The notes beneath the pieces are model-generated. The model saw nothing but the letters and a program-made list of their open reading frames with translations. It was not told the origin of the DNA and did no database searches. A DNA stretch of 8,719 nt from Janthinobacterium lividum (GTDB lineage Bacteria > Pseudomonadota > Gammaproteobacteria > Burkholderiales > Burkholderiaceae_D), in NCBI GenBank assembly GCA_945864765.1, contig CAMBDR010000136.1, positions 1-8,719 of the forward strand. The letters run 5' to 3'. This document shows, in pieces, positions 1 to 7,019 of this stretch (the stretch's first letter is position 1; each line of letters starts with the position of its first letter). A program made the position numbers and the translations under genes.

Positions 1-297
1 CATCTTGGCGGTCGCGAAGCGAGAGACCTGACGCCGCTCAATTTCACTACGCCGTATCGCGAAATCAAGCCCCTGGTAGCAGCGCTGGACGGCTTGTTAT
101 CGCAATTGCGCGGCAAGGTACAGCGCGAATATGCCTTCTTGCAAGATGCGACCCATGAATTGCGTACACCGATTGCGGTCATTTCGGCCCAAGCGCATAT
201 ATTGGCAGCAGTTCTCAATTTAAAAAAGTACCTTAAAAGCAACAATGTATTTCCATTACCACACTGCCTTCAACAGCACCAAAATATGCACAAATAA
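1..297 (+). pseudogene. Sensor histidine kinase fragment (HAMP/HisKA), cut by an insertion sequence
   Basis: The frame is open from the first base, so the true start lies outside the window. Genuine kinase sequence runs to base 205. It begins with a HAMP-like stretch (PLNFTTPYREIKPLVAAL), continues into the linker helix LLSQLRGKVQREYAFLQDA, and reaches the H-box THELRTPIAVISAQAHIL, whose histidine is the expected phosphorylated residue. This order and wording resemble QseC/PmrB-type membrane sensor kinases of two-component systems. The remaining codons, from about AAVLN to the stop at 295-297, are read from the insertion sequence and are not kinase. The ATP-binding HATPase domain is missing, and it does not resume on the far side of the element. 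The product should therefore be inactive. The partner response regulator may lie to the left, outside the window; this is inference. Confidence 0.85.
206..220 (+). repeat. Left terminal inverted repeat of the insertion sequence
   Basis: CAGCAGTTCTCAATT matches the reverse complement of 1862-1876 with one mismatch. The bases just outside (205 and 1877) do not pair, which sets the edge. Confidence 0.8.
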
Positions 298-420
298 AGC
301 TTGTAAACTTTTGCGAAACCTGTTAACTTGCCATGAAGTAATTTTAATACTTCTGGAGTAGTTGCCATTAGCCAAGCCGTCCAATTCCCAGCGTTTAGCG
401 CCGCCACCCTGTTCGAACAG

Positions 421-1719
421 GTGGGTAGCGTTTTTGCGGGTCTGCCAGACAGCAGGGGTAAAAGCAACAATAAAAAGTACGAAATGAAGGATGCCGCACT
501 TTCCGCATTTTCGGTTTTCTTTTTTCAGAATCCATCATTCCTTAGCAGCCAGCGCAACCTGCAAAAGGGCCATGGAAAGAACAATGCCACCGCAATATTT
601 GGGGTTCATGAAATTCCAAGTGACAACCAAATTCGCAACTTGCTTGATCCGGTGCCGCCATCCACGCTGTTTCCGCTCATGTCGCATATCGGTGACGAGT
701 TGTATCGGCATGGCCGCCTTGATGCCTTCCGTTCGATTAACAACACCTTCCTGATCGCCCATGACGGCACCCAATTTTTTTGCTCCGATAGCATTTCCTG
801 CCCCTGCTGCACGCGCACTAACCTCACCAACGGCAAGATTCAATATCGCCACACAGTGGTCACCCCAGTGCTACTCGCGCCAGGCCAACGCAAGGTCATT
901 TCTTTACCACCCCAATTTGTGGAACCGCAAGATGGCCACGCCAAGCAGGACAGCGAATTGGCTGCCTCAGCACGCTGGTTTGAACAGTGGGGCGCGCACT
1001 ACAGCGCATGGGGCGTCACTTATCTGGGCGACGACCTGTATTGCCACCAGCCGCATTGCGAGCGCGTACTCAAGCACAAAGCCGACTTTATTTTTACGTG
1101 CAAGCCCGATTCCCATCAGACACTCTACGAATGGGTCAATGATTTCATTCGCAACGGCACCATATACACGGTTGTGTGCACCCGTTGGGACGGCAAGAAG
1201 CGGCTCACCGACACTTACCGCTACATGAATCAAGTGCCCTTGCGCGACGGCGATGATGCGTTAATGGTCAACTGGTGCGAGCTTGTCACCACCACGCAGG
1301 ACGGTAAAGAAACATACCGCAATGCCTGGGCAACATCCCATATCATCACCGACGCCAGCGTCGAACCAATCGCGACCGCTGGGCGCGCGCGGTGGAAGAT
1401 TGAAAACGAAAACAACAACACCCTCAAGACCAAGGGCTACAACCTCGAACACAATTTCGGCCACGGCAAGCAGCATCTGTCCAACCTGTTCGCCACCATG
1501 ATCTTGCTGGCCTTCCTGATCCACACCACGCTGGACTGGATCGATCCATCTTACCGTACCGTGCGCGACGCGCTGCCTTCGCGCCGGACATTTTTCGAGC
1601 ATACCCGTGCCTTGACCCAGTACATCCCTTTTGATGACTGGAACCACTTGATGCAATTCATGTTGGACGGCCTTAAGGCTCGGCCACCCAAAAAAACTCG
1701 GCCACCCGACACTGGCTAA
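421..1719 (+). CDS. DDE transposase of the insertion sequence (IS4-like/ISNCY-type)
   Basis: This 432-residue protein would cut and join the ends of the surrounding element. Candidate catalytic residues are D115 in AHDGTQ, D204 or D205 in YLGDDLY, and E328 in RWKIENENNNTLK. The last resembles the R-x3-E signature of IS4-type enzymes. A CPCC motif sits at 127-130. The N-terminal stretch (GLPDSRGKSNNKKYEMKDA, then PSDNQIRNLLDP) is typical of transposases filed under ISNCY or IS4. The start is uncertain. GTG at 421 has no ribosome-binding site, and the same frame is open back to base 337 and reads like coding sequence (QAVQFPAFSAATLFEQ). No ATG, GTG or TTG lies in that extension. An ATT at 367 with GGAG eight bases upstream is a plausible unusual start, which would add 18 residues. 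The gene appears intact, so the element may still be active. Confidence 0.85.
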   Translation: MGSVFAGLPDSRGKSNNKKYEMKDAALSAFSVFFFQNPSFLSSQRNLQKGHGKNNATAIFGVHEIPSDNQIRNLLDPVPPSTLFPLMSHIGDELYRHGRLDAFRSINNTFLIAHDGTQFFCSDSISCPCCTRTNLTNGKIQYRHTVVTPVLLAPGQRKVISLPPQFVEPQDGHAKQDSELAASARWFEQWGAHYSAWGVTYLGDDLYCHQPHCERVLKHKADFIFTCKPDSHQTLYEWVNDFIRNGTIYTVVCTRWDGKKRLTDTYRYMNQVPLRDGDDALMVNWCELVTTTQDGKETYRNAWATSHIITDASVEPIATAGRARWKIENENNNTLKTKGYNLEHNFGHGKQHLSNLFATMILLAFLIHTTLDWIDPSYRTVRDALPSRRTFFEHTRALTQYIPFDDWNHLMQFMLDGLKARPPKKTRPPDTG

Positions 1720-1861
1720 TTGCTTGGTTACGGCTAATTTTAGATGATTGCAATTTAGCATTCAAAACCGCAGATCACCACCCGTTGCCGGATATAGGTT
1801 CTTGGCAGGGTAATTTCTAAAAATATAAATTATGACTAAATATTAAAAACACAATCATTTG

Positions 1862-1876
1862 AATTGAGAATTGCTG
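1862..1876 (-). repeat. Right terminal inverted repeat of the insertion sequence
   Basis: AATTGAGAATTGCTG is the inverted partner of 206-220 (14 of 15 bases). Read on the minus strand, it supplies part of the foreign C-terminal tail of the neighbouring MFS fragment. Confidence 0.8.
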
Positions 1877-1964
1877 TACCCTGATGGGGCGCTTGGGCTG
1901 GCGTCGTGTTCAGGCCTGCTTTGCGCATCGTTAATTCAAGCCCCGCACCTTCGGATGCATCAGT
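1877..1964. other. Unassigned stretch between insertion sequence and MFS fragment
   Basis: These roughly 88 bases belong neither to the insertion sequence nor, judging by sequence, to the MFS gene. The minus-strand MFS frame stays open through them (TDASEGAGLELTMRKAGLN and on) but no longer looks like a membrane protein. A plus-strand frame ends with LGWRRVQACFAHR and a stop, but nothing identifies it. This may be a third piece of DNA caught between two joints. Confidence 0.35.
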
Positions 1965-2634
1965 GCTGCCATATGCGATCAGTCCACGGTGGCGCAAATG
2001 TTTGATGCCACCCATCAGCACTGAACATAGCACGGCCCCGGCGGCCATCATTGACATCAACAAACCCAATACCCCGGCATCGGCATGCATGCCGCGCTCA
2101 ACCAACATCGGCAAAGTGGCGCGGATCGGGCCGGAACTGGTGATGTTGATCAACGAAAAAGCGGCGATGGTCACCCATAACCACGGTTGCCCGAGGATGA
2201 AGCGCCAACCTTCACGCGCCTCGTGCAAAACGATGCCCGCTTGTTGGCTCAGACTGTTGGCCTGTACGTGGTCGGGCTCAGTGGTGGCTTTGTGGTCGGG
2301 TTTGACGTCGGGTACTTTCAGCAAACACACGCCGGCAATCAAAAACGACAGGCAATTCAAACCAAACATCATACTGGCCCCACTGTATTGCATCAACAAC
2401 GCGGCGGCCAGTGGCCCCAGGGTTTGCGACAGTTGGCGGCTTAAACTGGTCAGTGAATTGGCGCTGGGGCGCGCTTCTTTGGGTAAGAGATTGGGAATGA
2501 TGGCGCTATACGCCGGTTGAAAAAACGCATCGACAAAGCCAAAGAAAAACGCAATCGCATAGACGTATTCGATCTTGAAATGCTGGGTCGCGGCCAAAAC
2601 GCTCATCAAAAGCATCACCAGCGCACGCGCCAGG

Positions 2635-2778
2635 TCAGACACCAGCATCAGGTATTTGCGTGAAAAGCGATCCACCATCACGCCGCCGATGAACAAAAAA
2701 ATCACCCTCGGCATACAGTGTTACAGAAAAGGCGAGAACTGGCAAGCTGGCCAAGCAAGACAGAATCGCTATTTTCAC
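2635..2778 (-). pseudogene. Start of a secreted-protein gene coupled to the fusion gene, truncated
   Basis: A GTG codon at 2778-2776 overlaps the TGA stop of the transporter-ligase gene as GTGA, the usual arrangement of translationally coupled genes. The first residues, VKIAILSCLASLPVLAFSVT then LYAE, form a short basic start, a hydrophobic core and a possible cleavage site after LYA: a good signal peptide. Residues from about 25 onward are read from MFS sequence in the wrong frame, and the frame stops at 2635-2637 after 47 codons. The natural gene was therefore probably cut near 2710, leaving only its export signal. What the secreted protein was cannot be told. It is too short for confident recognition and rests on the overlap and the signal-peptide shape. 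Confidence 0.5.
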
Positions 2779-5057
2779 CGCATCCGGCTTTCAGTAATAA
2801 TTGCAGTCGGCAGGCGCAGCGTGTCATTATTTTCGCCTTCAATTTCAATCTGAAATAAAGTTCGTGCCCTGGCAACATCATCAAACAGCTTGGTGCGTCC
2901 TTCGTTAACAAATACCCCCACCAAGGGGATATTGGTTAAATCCGTGGACGCTTGCAATTGTGCGCCGATAGTGGCATCCAGGCTATGGGTTACATAGGAT
3001 GCTAACTGCGTAATGTTCTCAATGCCGCGCACGCCAGCGATTTTGCCCTGTTTATTCGTGGGCAGGTAGGCTACATTGGCAAATTTGTGAAATACAACCG
3101 GCGCTTCAATCGGGCGCGACCCTTTTAAAAAGACATCGACACTGGCTGCAACCACGTCAAAATTGGAGCATTCGACCGTGGCAAAAGGAATTTTGCAGCC
3201 GGGCAAGCGCGAGCCGATTTCGATCATGACCGGGCCATTTTCATCCACCTTAATTTCAGCATGGGCCGGACCAATCAAAATGCCAACCGCTTGCGCCAGC
3301 TTGATGGCGTATTCTTCCAGTGCCTGGTGTTTGGCGCAGTGCAACGCTTCCAGCACCACGTTATAGTAGATATTGTTGCCATGTTCGGTATTGATTTTTT
3401 CGTAGCGCCAGACATCCGTTACAACTATGTCCTGGCCTGTGCCAAACAAATCAACCACATACTCGGTGCCGCCAATATATTCCTCTGCCAAGGCAAATGC
3501 CGCGTGCTGCCCATAGATATTGGCGCTATCCATAATCCGGTGGTAAGCGTGCTCCAACTCCTGCGCATTTTGGCAAACAAACACATTATGCGTGCCTGCG
3601 CCGCTGGGTGTTTTGAGTACCATTGGGTAGCCCACTTGCGCCGCAAACGTGCTGGCGTCTTGCACACTATGGCAGGCCTGGTAGCGCGCGTAGCGTAAAT
3701 TTGCTTGCGCGGCCGCCTGCTTCATATCCGACTTGTTGCGCCTAAATGGTATGGTGGCGGGATCATTGCCGGGTACGCCATAATGCCGGGCCAACAGGTC
3801 GGCAACATCCACCCCTTTTTCCGAGCCCGGTATCACCGCCGCAACCGTATCGCCCCGGGTTTGTAGGTGCTTAATTAACTTAACATAGTCGGCTTCAAAA
3901 AACACTTCGCACCCCTCGGCCAGCGTATCAATGGCGGGTGACGCCACGCATCCGCTTTGGATCAAGGCTTCCCATTCAGCGCGCGGAACGGTGTAGTAAA
4001 GCAGGATTTTCAAACCACGCTTGATGAGCTCGGCGCGGTATAGCACGCCGGAGGATTCCATATCCACTACGATCACCAGCCCAGCCGTAGCATCGGGCCT
4101 GCTTGCCTGCGCGGGTGCGGTGGCTGTATCGGTTTTGGCTTGCCCTTTGATGGCGATTAATAAATTTCCCGCAATAATTAAGCCGAGCGCCAGCGCGACG
4201 GCCAGGGTGAGCTTTTCGTGTAAAAATAACGCGGCCATCAAACAAGTGACCACCGGAGAAAAATACACCAGTGCAGAAAATTTTTCCGCGCTAAACAAGT
4301 TGATGGCGCGAATATATAAAATTTGATTCAAAATATTGTAGAACAAGGCCATCGTCAGCAGTAAGCCCAAAGCGAAAAGCGATGGCATCTGCCAGCCGCC
4401 TTGTGCTGAAATGACGCCGGAACAAAACACGATGGATAGAATTTGTCCCAGAAACACAAAATGCGCTTCACGAAACTGGAATAACTTGCACAGCATGGAA
4501 TATGCCGTGTAAGCACCAATGGCGAGCAACATGGCAATGATTCCCTGCACGCTAAGCTTTCCGGCCTCGCCACTGCTGCCCGCCGTGGCCATGACGACCG
4601 CACCGGCAAAACAGAGCAAGATGCCGACTATGCCCCACAAGCGCAGCGCTTTATTGGCATTGCCGGGCCAGAAAAGCGAAGCCAAGTATAAAAAGATGGG
4701 GTAGGTGTAGTATAAAATCGTGGTGTCTTGCGCGGGCATGCTTGAAAGTGCGACGTTGTACGCCATTTCATACACCACAAACCCCAACATCGCCGCACCC
4801 AATAAAATCAGTGCCTCGCGTCGGTTGCGCGCAAAGCGGTAAAAGCCGGCACCCTCTTTGTGGTGAAATAGCGCGACCAATACGGCCCCCATCATCGACG
4901 AAAAACATAAAGCCTGGTATGGACTCATGCCATCGTTCATCAAGTATTTGGTGGCAATGGTGGATATGCCACCCGAGATAAATAGCAAGATCAAATACCC
5001 ATAGCCGCGATACTGGTTCGGTCGCGGGGCAATGTTGGCATTGTGGTTTGTATCCAT
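2775..5057 (-). CDS. EamA/DMT-family transporter fused to an ATP-grasp ligase
   Basis: This 760-residue protein combines two activities usually encoded separately. Residues 18-304 are a DMT transporter with two EamA repeats (about 18-157 and 168-304), some ten helices in all; SALVYFSPVVTCLMAALFLHEKLT is typical of the second. A polar Ala/Thr-rich linker (305-324) leads to an ATP-grasp ligase. The ligase has a pre-ATP-grasp region (325-440), NKSDMKQAA (441-449), the ATP-binding lysine and glycine loop VLKTPSGAGTHNVFV (480-494), EEYIGGTEYVVDLF (525-538), and the metal-binding region AHAEIK (598-603) with MIEIGSRLPG (611-620). The tail 640-745 resembles the C-terminal domain of L-amino-acid ligases such as BacD. 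Those enzymes join a carboxylate to an amine through an acyl phosphate; the substrates here are unknown. Ten helices would place the ligase in the cytoplasm, feeding the exporter directly. The ATG at 5057 has AAGG nine bases upstream. Confidence 0.9.
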   Translation of the reverse strand: MDTNHNANIAPRPNQYRGYGYLILLFISGGISTIATKYLMNDGMSPYQALCFSSMMGAVLVALFHHKEGAGFYRFARNRREALILLGAAMLGFVVYEMAYNVALSSMPAQDTTILYYTYPIFLYLASLFWPGNANKALRLWGIVGILLCFAGAVVMATAGSSGEAGKLSVQGIIAMLLAIGAYTAYSMLCKLFQFREAHFVFLGQILSIVFCSGVISAQGGWQMPSLFALGLLLTMALFYNILNQILYIRAINLFSAEKFSALVYFSPVVTCLMAALFLHEKLTLAVALALGLIIAGNLLIAIKGQAKTDTATAPAQASRPDATAGLVIVVDMESSGVLYRAELIKRGLKILLYYTVPRAEWEALIQSGCVASPAIDTLAEGCEVFFEADYVKLIKHLQTRGDTVAAVIPGSEKGVDVADLLARHYGVPGNDPATIPFRRNKSDMKQAAAQANLRYARYQACHSVQDASTFAAQVGYPMVLKTPSGAGTHNVFVCQNAQELEHAYHRIMDSANIYGQHAAFALAEEYIGGTEYVVDLFGTGQDIVVTDVWRYEKINTEHGNNIYYNVVLEALHCAKHQALEEYAIKLAQAVGILIGPAHAEIKVDENGPVMIEIGSRLPGCKIPFATVECSNFDVVAASVDVFLKGSRPIEAPVVFHKFANVAYLPTNKQGKIAGVRGIENITQLASYVTHSLDATIGAQLQASTDLTNIPLVGVFVNEGRTKLFDDVARARTLFQIEIEGENNDTLRLPTAIITESRMR

Positions 5058-5063
5058 GAATTA

Positions 5064-5070
5064 GTACCTT
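5064..5070 (-). promoter_or_regulatory. Ribosome-binding site of the EamA/ATP-grasp gene
   Basis: On the minus strand AAGGTAC lies upstream of the ATG at 5057, with nine bases between AAGG and the ATG. It supports this start, and the first membrane helix follows about 18 residues later. Confidence 0.55.
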
Positions 5071-5121
5071 TTTGGCGAAGGATTCAATGCCGATCGGCAG
5101 AATTTTACGAGGCGGGTTCAT
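5068..5121 (-). pseudogene. Possible N-terminal remnant of an AAA-ATPase-like/PD-(D/E)XK protein gene
   Basis: From the ATG at 5121 the minus strand reads MNPPRKILPIGIESFAKK. The words KILPIGIESFAK closely resemble the first residues of the AAA-ATPase-like family (Pfam AAA-ATPase_like, often followed by a PD-(D/E)XK nuclease domain). Family members typically start with a few polar residues, then LPIGIxxFxxLR and a YYVDKT motif. Here the resemblance stops after about 18 codons, before YYVDKT, and the ribosome-binding site of the transporter-ligase gene follows at once. The simplest reading is that the rest of this gene was replaced by the segment carrying the fusion gene, so the fusion may now use the old gene's promoter. 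The match is short and made from memory, so chance resemblance is possible. Confidence 0.4.
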
Positions 5122-5309
5122 TGCGACGATCATGGCTAAGGGGTGGAAGTGGCTAGCATACCATTATGGCTGCAAACCAGCAATTCGGGCCTGCTTGCTG
5201 AAAGACATAGCGAGTGAATATGGCTATCCGGCACGCCATTTAAATTGCGTCACCTCCCGGCAATAAATTTATGCTATATTTCTACGCCTTATAACCTGGG
5301 ATCAAGACC
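5122..5309. other. Divergent intergenic region
   Basis: These 188 bases separate the minus-strand unit (AAA-ATPase-like remnant and fusion gene) from phoD. They should carry promoters for both directions. A reading frame crosses them on the plus strand but has no recognisable product. No Pho box or strong inverted repeat was seen. Confidence 0.5.
5272..5280 (+). promoter_or_regulatory. Possible extended -10 promoter element for phoD
   Basis: TGCTATATT matches an extended -10 box (TGnTATAnT-like) about 30 bases upstream of the phoD ATG. No good -35 box lies at the usual distance; TTGCGT at 5245-5250 is too far away. This is a weak call from base pattern only. Confidence 0.3.
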
Positions 5310-7019
5310 ATGAACATCAAACCTGCACGTCGCCAATTTATTCGTAATTTCACTTTTACCACCGCTGCTGTTACCAGCGCATTGGCCCTCAGTGCCTGCG
5401 GCGGTGGCAGTACCGATGACGGTAGCGCCGTCAATTTCTTGCACGGTGTGGTCAGTGGTGACCCGCTAAGCGACAGAGTGATTCTTTGGACTCGCGTAAC
5501 GCCTGCCAACACCACCGATGGCAAAGATATTGCCGTACATTGGGAAGTTGCATCGGATGAACAATTTACCAAATTCGTCAAAACAGGCACGTTTTCCACC
5601 AATGCGGCGCGGGACTATACCGTCAAAGTCGATGTCACAGACCTTAGCCCAAACAGCGTGTATTTCTATCGTTTCGTGCGCAACAATGTCTATTCACCTG
5701 TTGGTCGCACCAAAACCCTGCCAGTGGGCGCATTGAATCAGGTGAAACTGGCCGTGTTGACTTGTTCCAACTACCCCGCCGGGTTCTTCAACGTGTATGC
5801 CGAAGTGGCAAAATTGACGGATATTGATGCTGTGCTGCATTTGGGCGACTACATTTACGAATACCCGCGTGATGGCTATGCCTCACAGGATGCCGCTGCC
5901 TTGAATCGTCAGGTTGAACCCCGAACCGAAATCATCACCCTGACCGACTATCGCAGTCGTTATGCCATTTACCGTACCGACACCGATTTGCAAGCCATGC
6001 ACGCAAAATTGCCTTTAATCGCGATTTGGGATGACCATGAATTTGCCAACGACACCTGGTCTGGCGGCGCAGAAAACCATGATCCGGCAACCGAAGGCCC
6101 GTTTAGCGCACGCCGCGCCGCCGCGCTGCAAGCCTACCACGAATGGATGCCTGTGCGCCTGGCTGATGCGACTAAAAACGACCGTATCTATCGCTCTTTT
6201 GATTTCGGCAACCTGGTTTCCTTGCATATGTTGGATACCCGCCTGATTGGGCGCGACAAGCAGTTATCCTTTACCAGTTACGTTGGCGCAGGCGGTGCCT
6301 TTGATGGAGCAAAATTCGCGGCCGATTTGGCTGATCCAAGCCGCCAGTTGATGGGTGCCGAGCAGACCGCCTGGCTGCAAGCGCAGATGGGAAAATCGAC
6401 TGCGACCTGGCAAATACTGGGGCAACAGGTATTAATGGCGCGTATGAATATTCCTGCGCCCCTGGTTTTGCAGCAAATTTCCTTTTCCAATTACGTCGCA
6501 TTGGTTGGCAAGGCACAGACCGCACCGGCCAGCTTGACAGCAGCAGAAAGATTGATCCTGGCGCAACCGGCGATTCCGTATAATTTGGATGCCTGGGATG
6601 GCTATGCGGTAGCGCGTGAAACCGTGTTCGGCACTGCCAAAGCCTTGAATAAAAACCTGATTGCACTGGCTGGTGACACCCATAATAGCTGGTCCAGCGA
6701 CCTGGCTGATATCAATGGCAATGCGGTCGGCGTCGAGTTTGGCGTCACTTCGGTCACTTCGCCGGGTTTTGAAGATATTTTCCCGACCGAGAACCCGTTA
6801 GCGGTGGCGGCTGGCCTGGAACAGTTGATTGGGCCTTTGGTGTATGCCGAAACAAAAAATCGCGGCTTTATGATCGTCACGGCGACACCGGGCGAAACCC
6901 GCGCCGAATGGCGTTATGTGAGCACCGTCAAATCCAAAACCTACACCATGGTGCCGGGTAAAACCCTCAAAACTCTGCCGGGCGCGAACAATCGTAAATT
7001 GTTGCCAGTGGTAGTCTGA
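5310..7019 (+). CDS. phoD: PhoD-family alkaline phosphatase/phosphodiesterase, Tat-exported lipoprotein
   Basis: This 569-residue enzyme would release phosphate from phosphomonoesters or phosphodiesters outside the cytoplasm, a common way to scavenge phosphorus. The N-terminus has a twin-arginine motif (R7-R8 in ARRQFIRNF), a hydrophobic stretch, and the lipobox LSAC with C30. It is therefore probably exported folded by Tat and lipid-anchored. A fibronectin-like PhoD N-terminal domain follows (GVVSGDPLSDRVILWTR, 46-62). The metallophosphatase domain begins at TCSNY (151-155), then HLGDYIYEY (177-185), IWDDHEFANDTW (239-250), LDTRL (308-312) and LAGDTHNSW (453-461). These supply the metal ligands expected in Ca/Fe-dependent PhoD enzymes. 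Length and motif order fit a complete protein. A GGGA-type ribosome-binding site lies about eight bases before the ATG. Its stop lies inside the tail of the convergent kinase frame. No PhoB box was seen, so phosphate control is not shown. Confidence 0.92.
   Translation: MNIKPARRQFIRNFTFTTAAVTSALALSACGGGSTDDGSAVNFLHGVVSGDPLSDRVILWTRVTPANTTDGKDIAVHWEVASDEQFTKFVKTGTFSTNAARDYTVKVDVTDLSPNSVYFYRFVRNNVYSPVGRTKTLPVGALNQVKLAVLTCSNYPAGFFNVYAEVAKLTDIDAVLHLGDYIYEYPRDGYASQDAAALNRQVEPRTEIITLTDYRSRYAIYRTDTDLQAMHAKLPLIAIWDDHEFANDTWSGGAENHDPATEGPFSARRAAALQAYHEWMPVRLADATKNDRIYRSFDFGNLVSLHMLDTRLIGRDKQLSFTSYVGAGGAFDGAKFAADLADPSRQLMGAEQTAWLQAQMGKSTATWQILGQQVLMARMNIPAPLVLQQISFSNYVALVGKAQTAPASLTAAERLILAQPAIPYNLDAWDGYAVARETVFGTAKALNKNLIALAGDTHNSWSSDLADINGNAVGVEFGVTSVTSPGFEDIFPTENPLAVAAGLEQLIGPLVYAETKNRGFMIVTATPGETRAEWRYVSTVKSKTYTMVPGKTLKTLPGANNRKLLPVVV

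Larger units (their letters stand above)
206..1876 (+). mobile_element. Insertion sequence with 15-bp terminal inverted repeats (IS4-like/ISNCY-type)
   Basis: The left end CAGCAGTTCTCAATT (206-220) and the reverse complement of the right end, CAGCAATTCTCAATT (1862-1876), agree at 14 of 15 bases. They enclose a single transposase gene, giving an element of 1671 bp. The left end interrupts a sensor kinase immediately after its H-box. No direct target duplication is visible: the bases before the left end read catatattgg and those after the right end read taccctgatg. The sequence beyond the right end is also not the rest of the kinase. The element has therefore either moved without a recognisable duplication or recombined since insertion, deleting flanking DNA. 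The family is inferred from the transposase; a search of ISfinder would settle it. Confidence 0.85.
1836..2714 (-). pseudogene. MFS transporter fragment, truncated at both ends
   Basis: The open frame gives 292 residues. About residues 2-250 (2711 down to 1965) look like the middle of a major facilitator, probably the MFS_3/EntS-like exporter group. MFS motif A is at 10-20 (GGVMVDRFSRK). Next come the segments AIAFFFGFVDAFFQPAYSA and LSRQLSQTLGPLAAALLMQ, then a loop at 135-160 and further membrane helices. A complete protein has about 400 residues and twelve helices. Here the first helix and about 50 residues are missing, with an in-frame stop three codons above the ATG. The last four helices or so are also gone. 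Residues 251-278 match nothing I recognise, and the last 14 residues come from the insertion sequence end. The ATG at 2714 lies at a joint with the neighbouring signal-peptide gene and is not the natural start. The product is almost certainly non-functional. Confidence 0.8.

Noticed and set aside
535..1761. Several reading frames of 70-166 codons on both strands inside the transposase gene
   Set aside because: They overlap a well-supported transposase frame and have no recognisable domains; they are frame shadows.
196..1886. Direct repeat flanking the insertion sequence
   Set aside because: Comparing the ten or so bases on each side gave no shared word beyond two or three bases.
1877..1940. 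The rest of the left-edge sensor kinase beyond the insertion sequence
   Set aside because: All plus-strand frames were read; one stops after about 20 codons and none shows kinase boxes.
1906..2520. 204-codon plus-strand frame opposite the MFS fragment
   Set aside because: It is antisense to sequence with clear MFS motifs, is rich in residues expected from the complement, and has no family resemblance.
5072..5266. 64-codon plus-strand frame in the region before phoD
   Set aside because: It has a TTG start with no ribosome-binding site and no recognisable sequence, and it is antisense to the better-explained AAA-ATPase-like start.
5122..5309. Pho box (PhoB operator) upstream of phoD
   Set aside because: I looked for the two CTGTCAT-like half-sites 11 bases apart and found no convincing pair.
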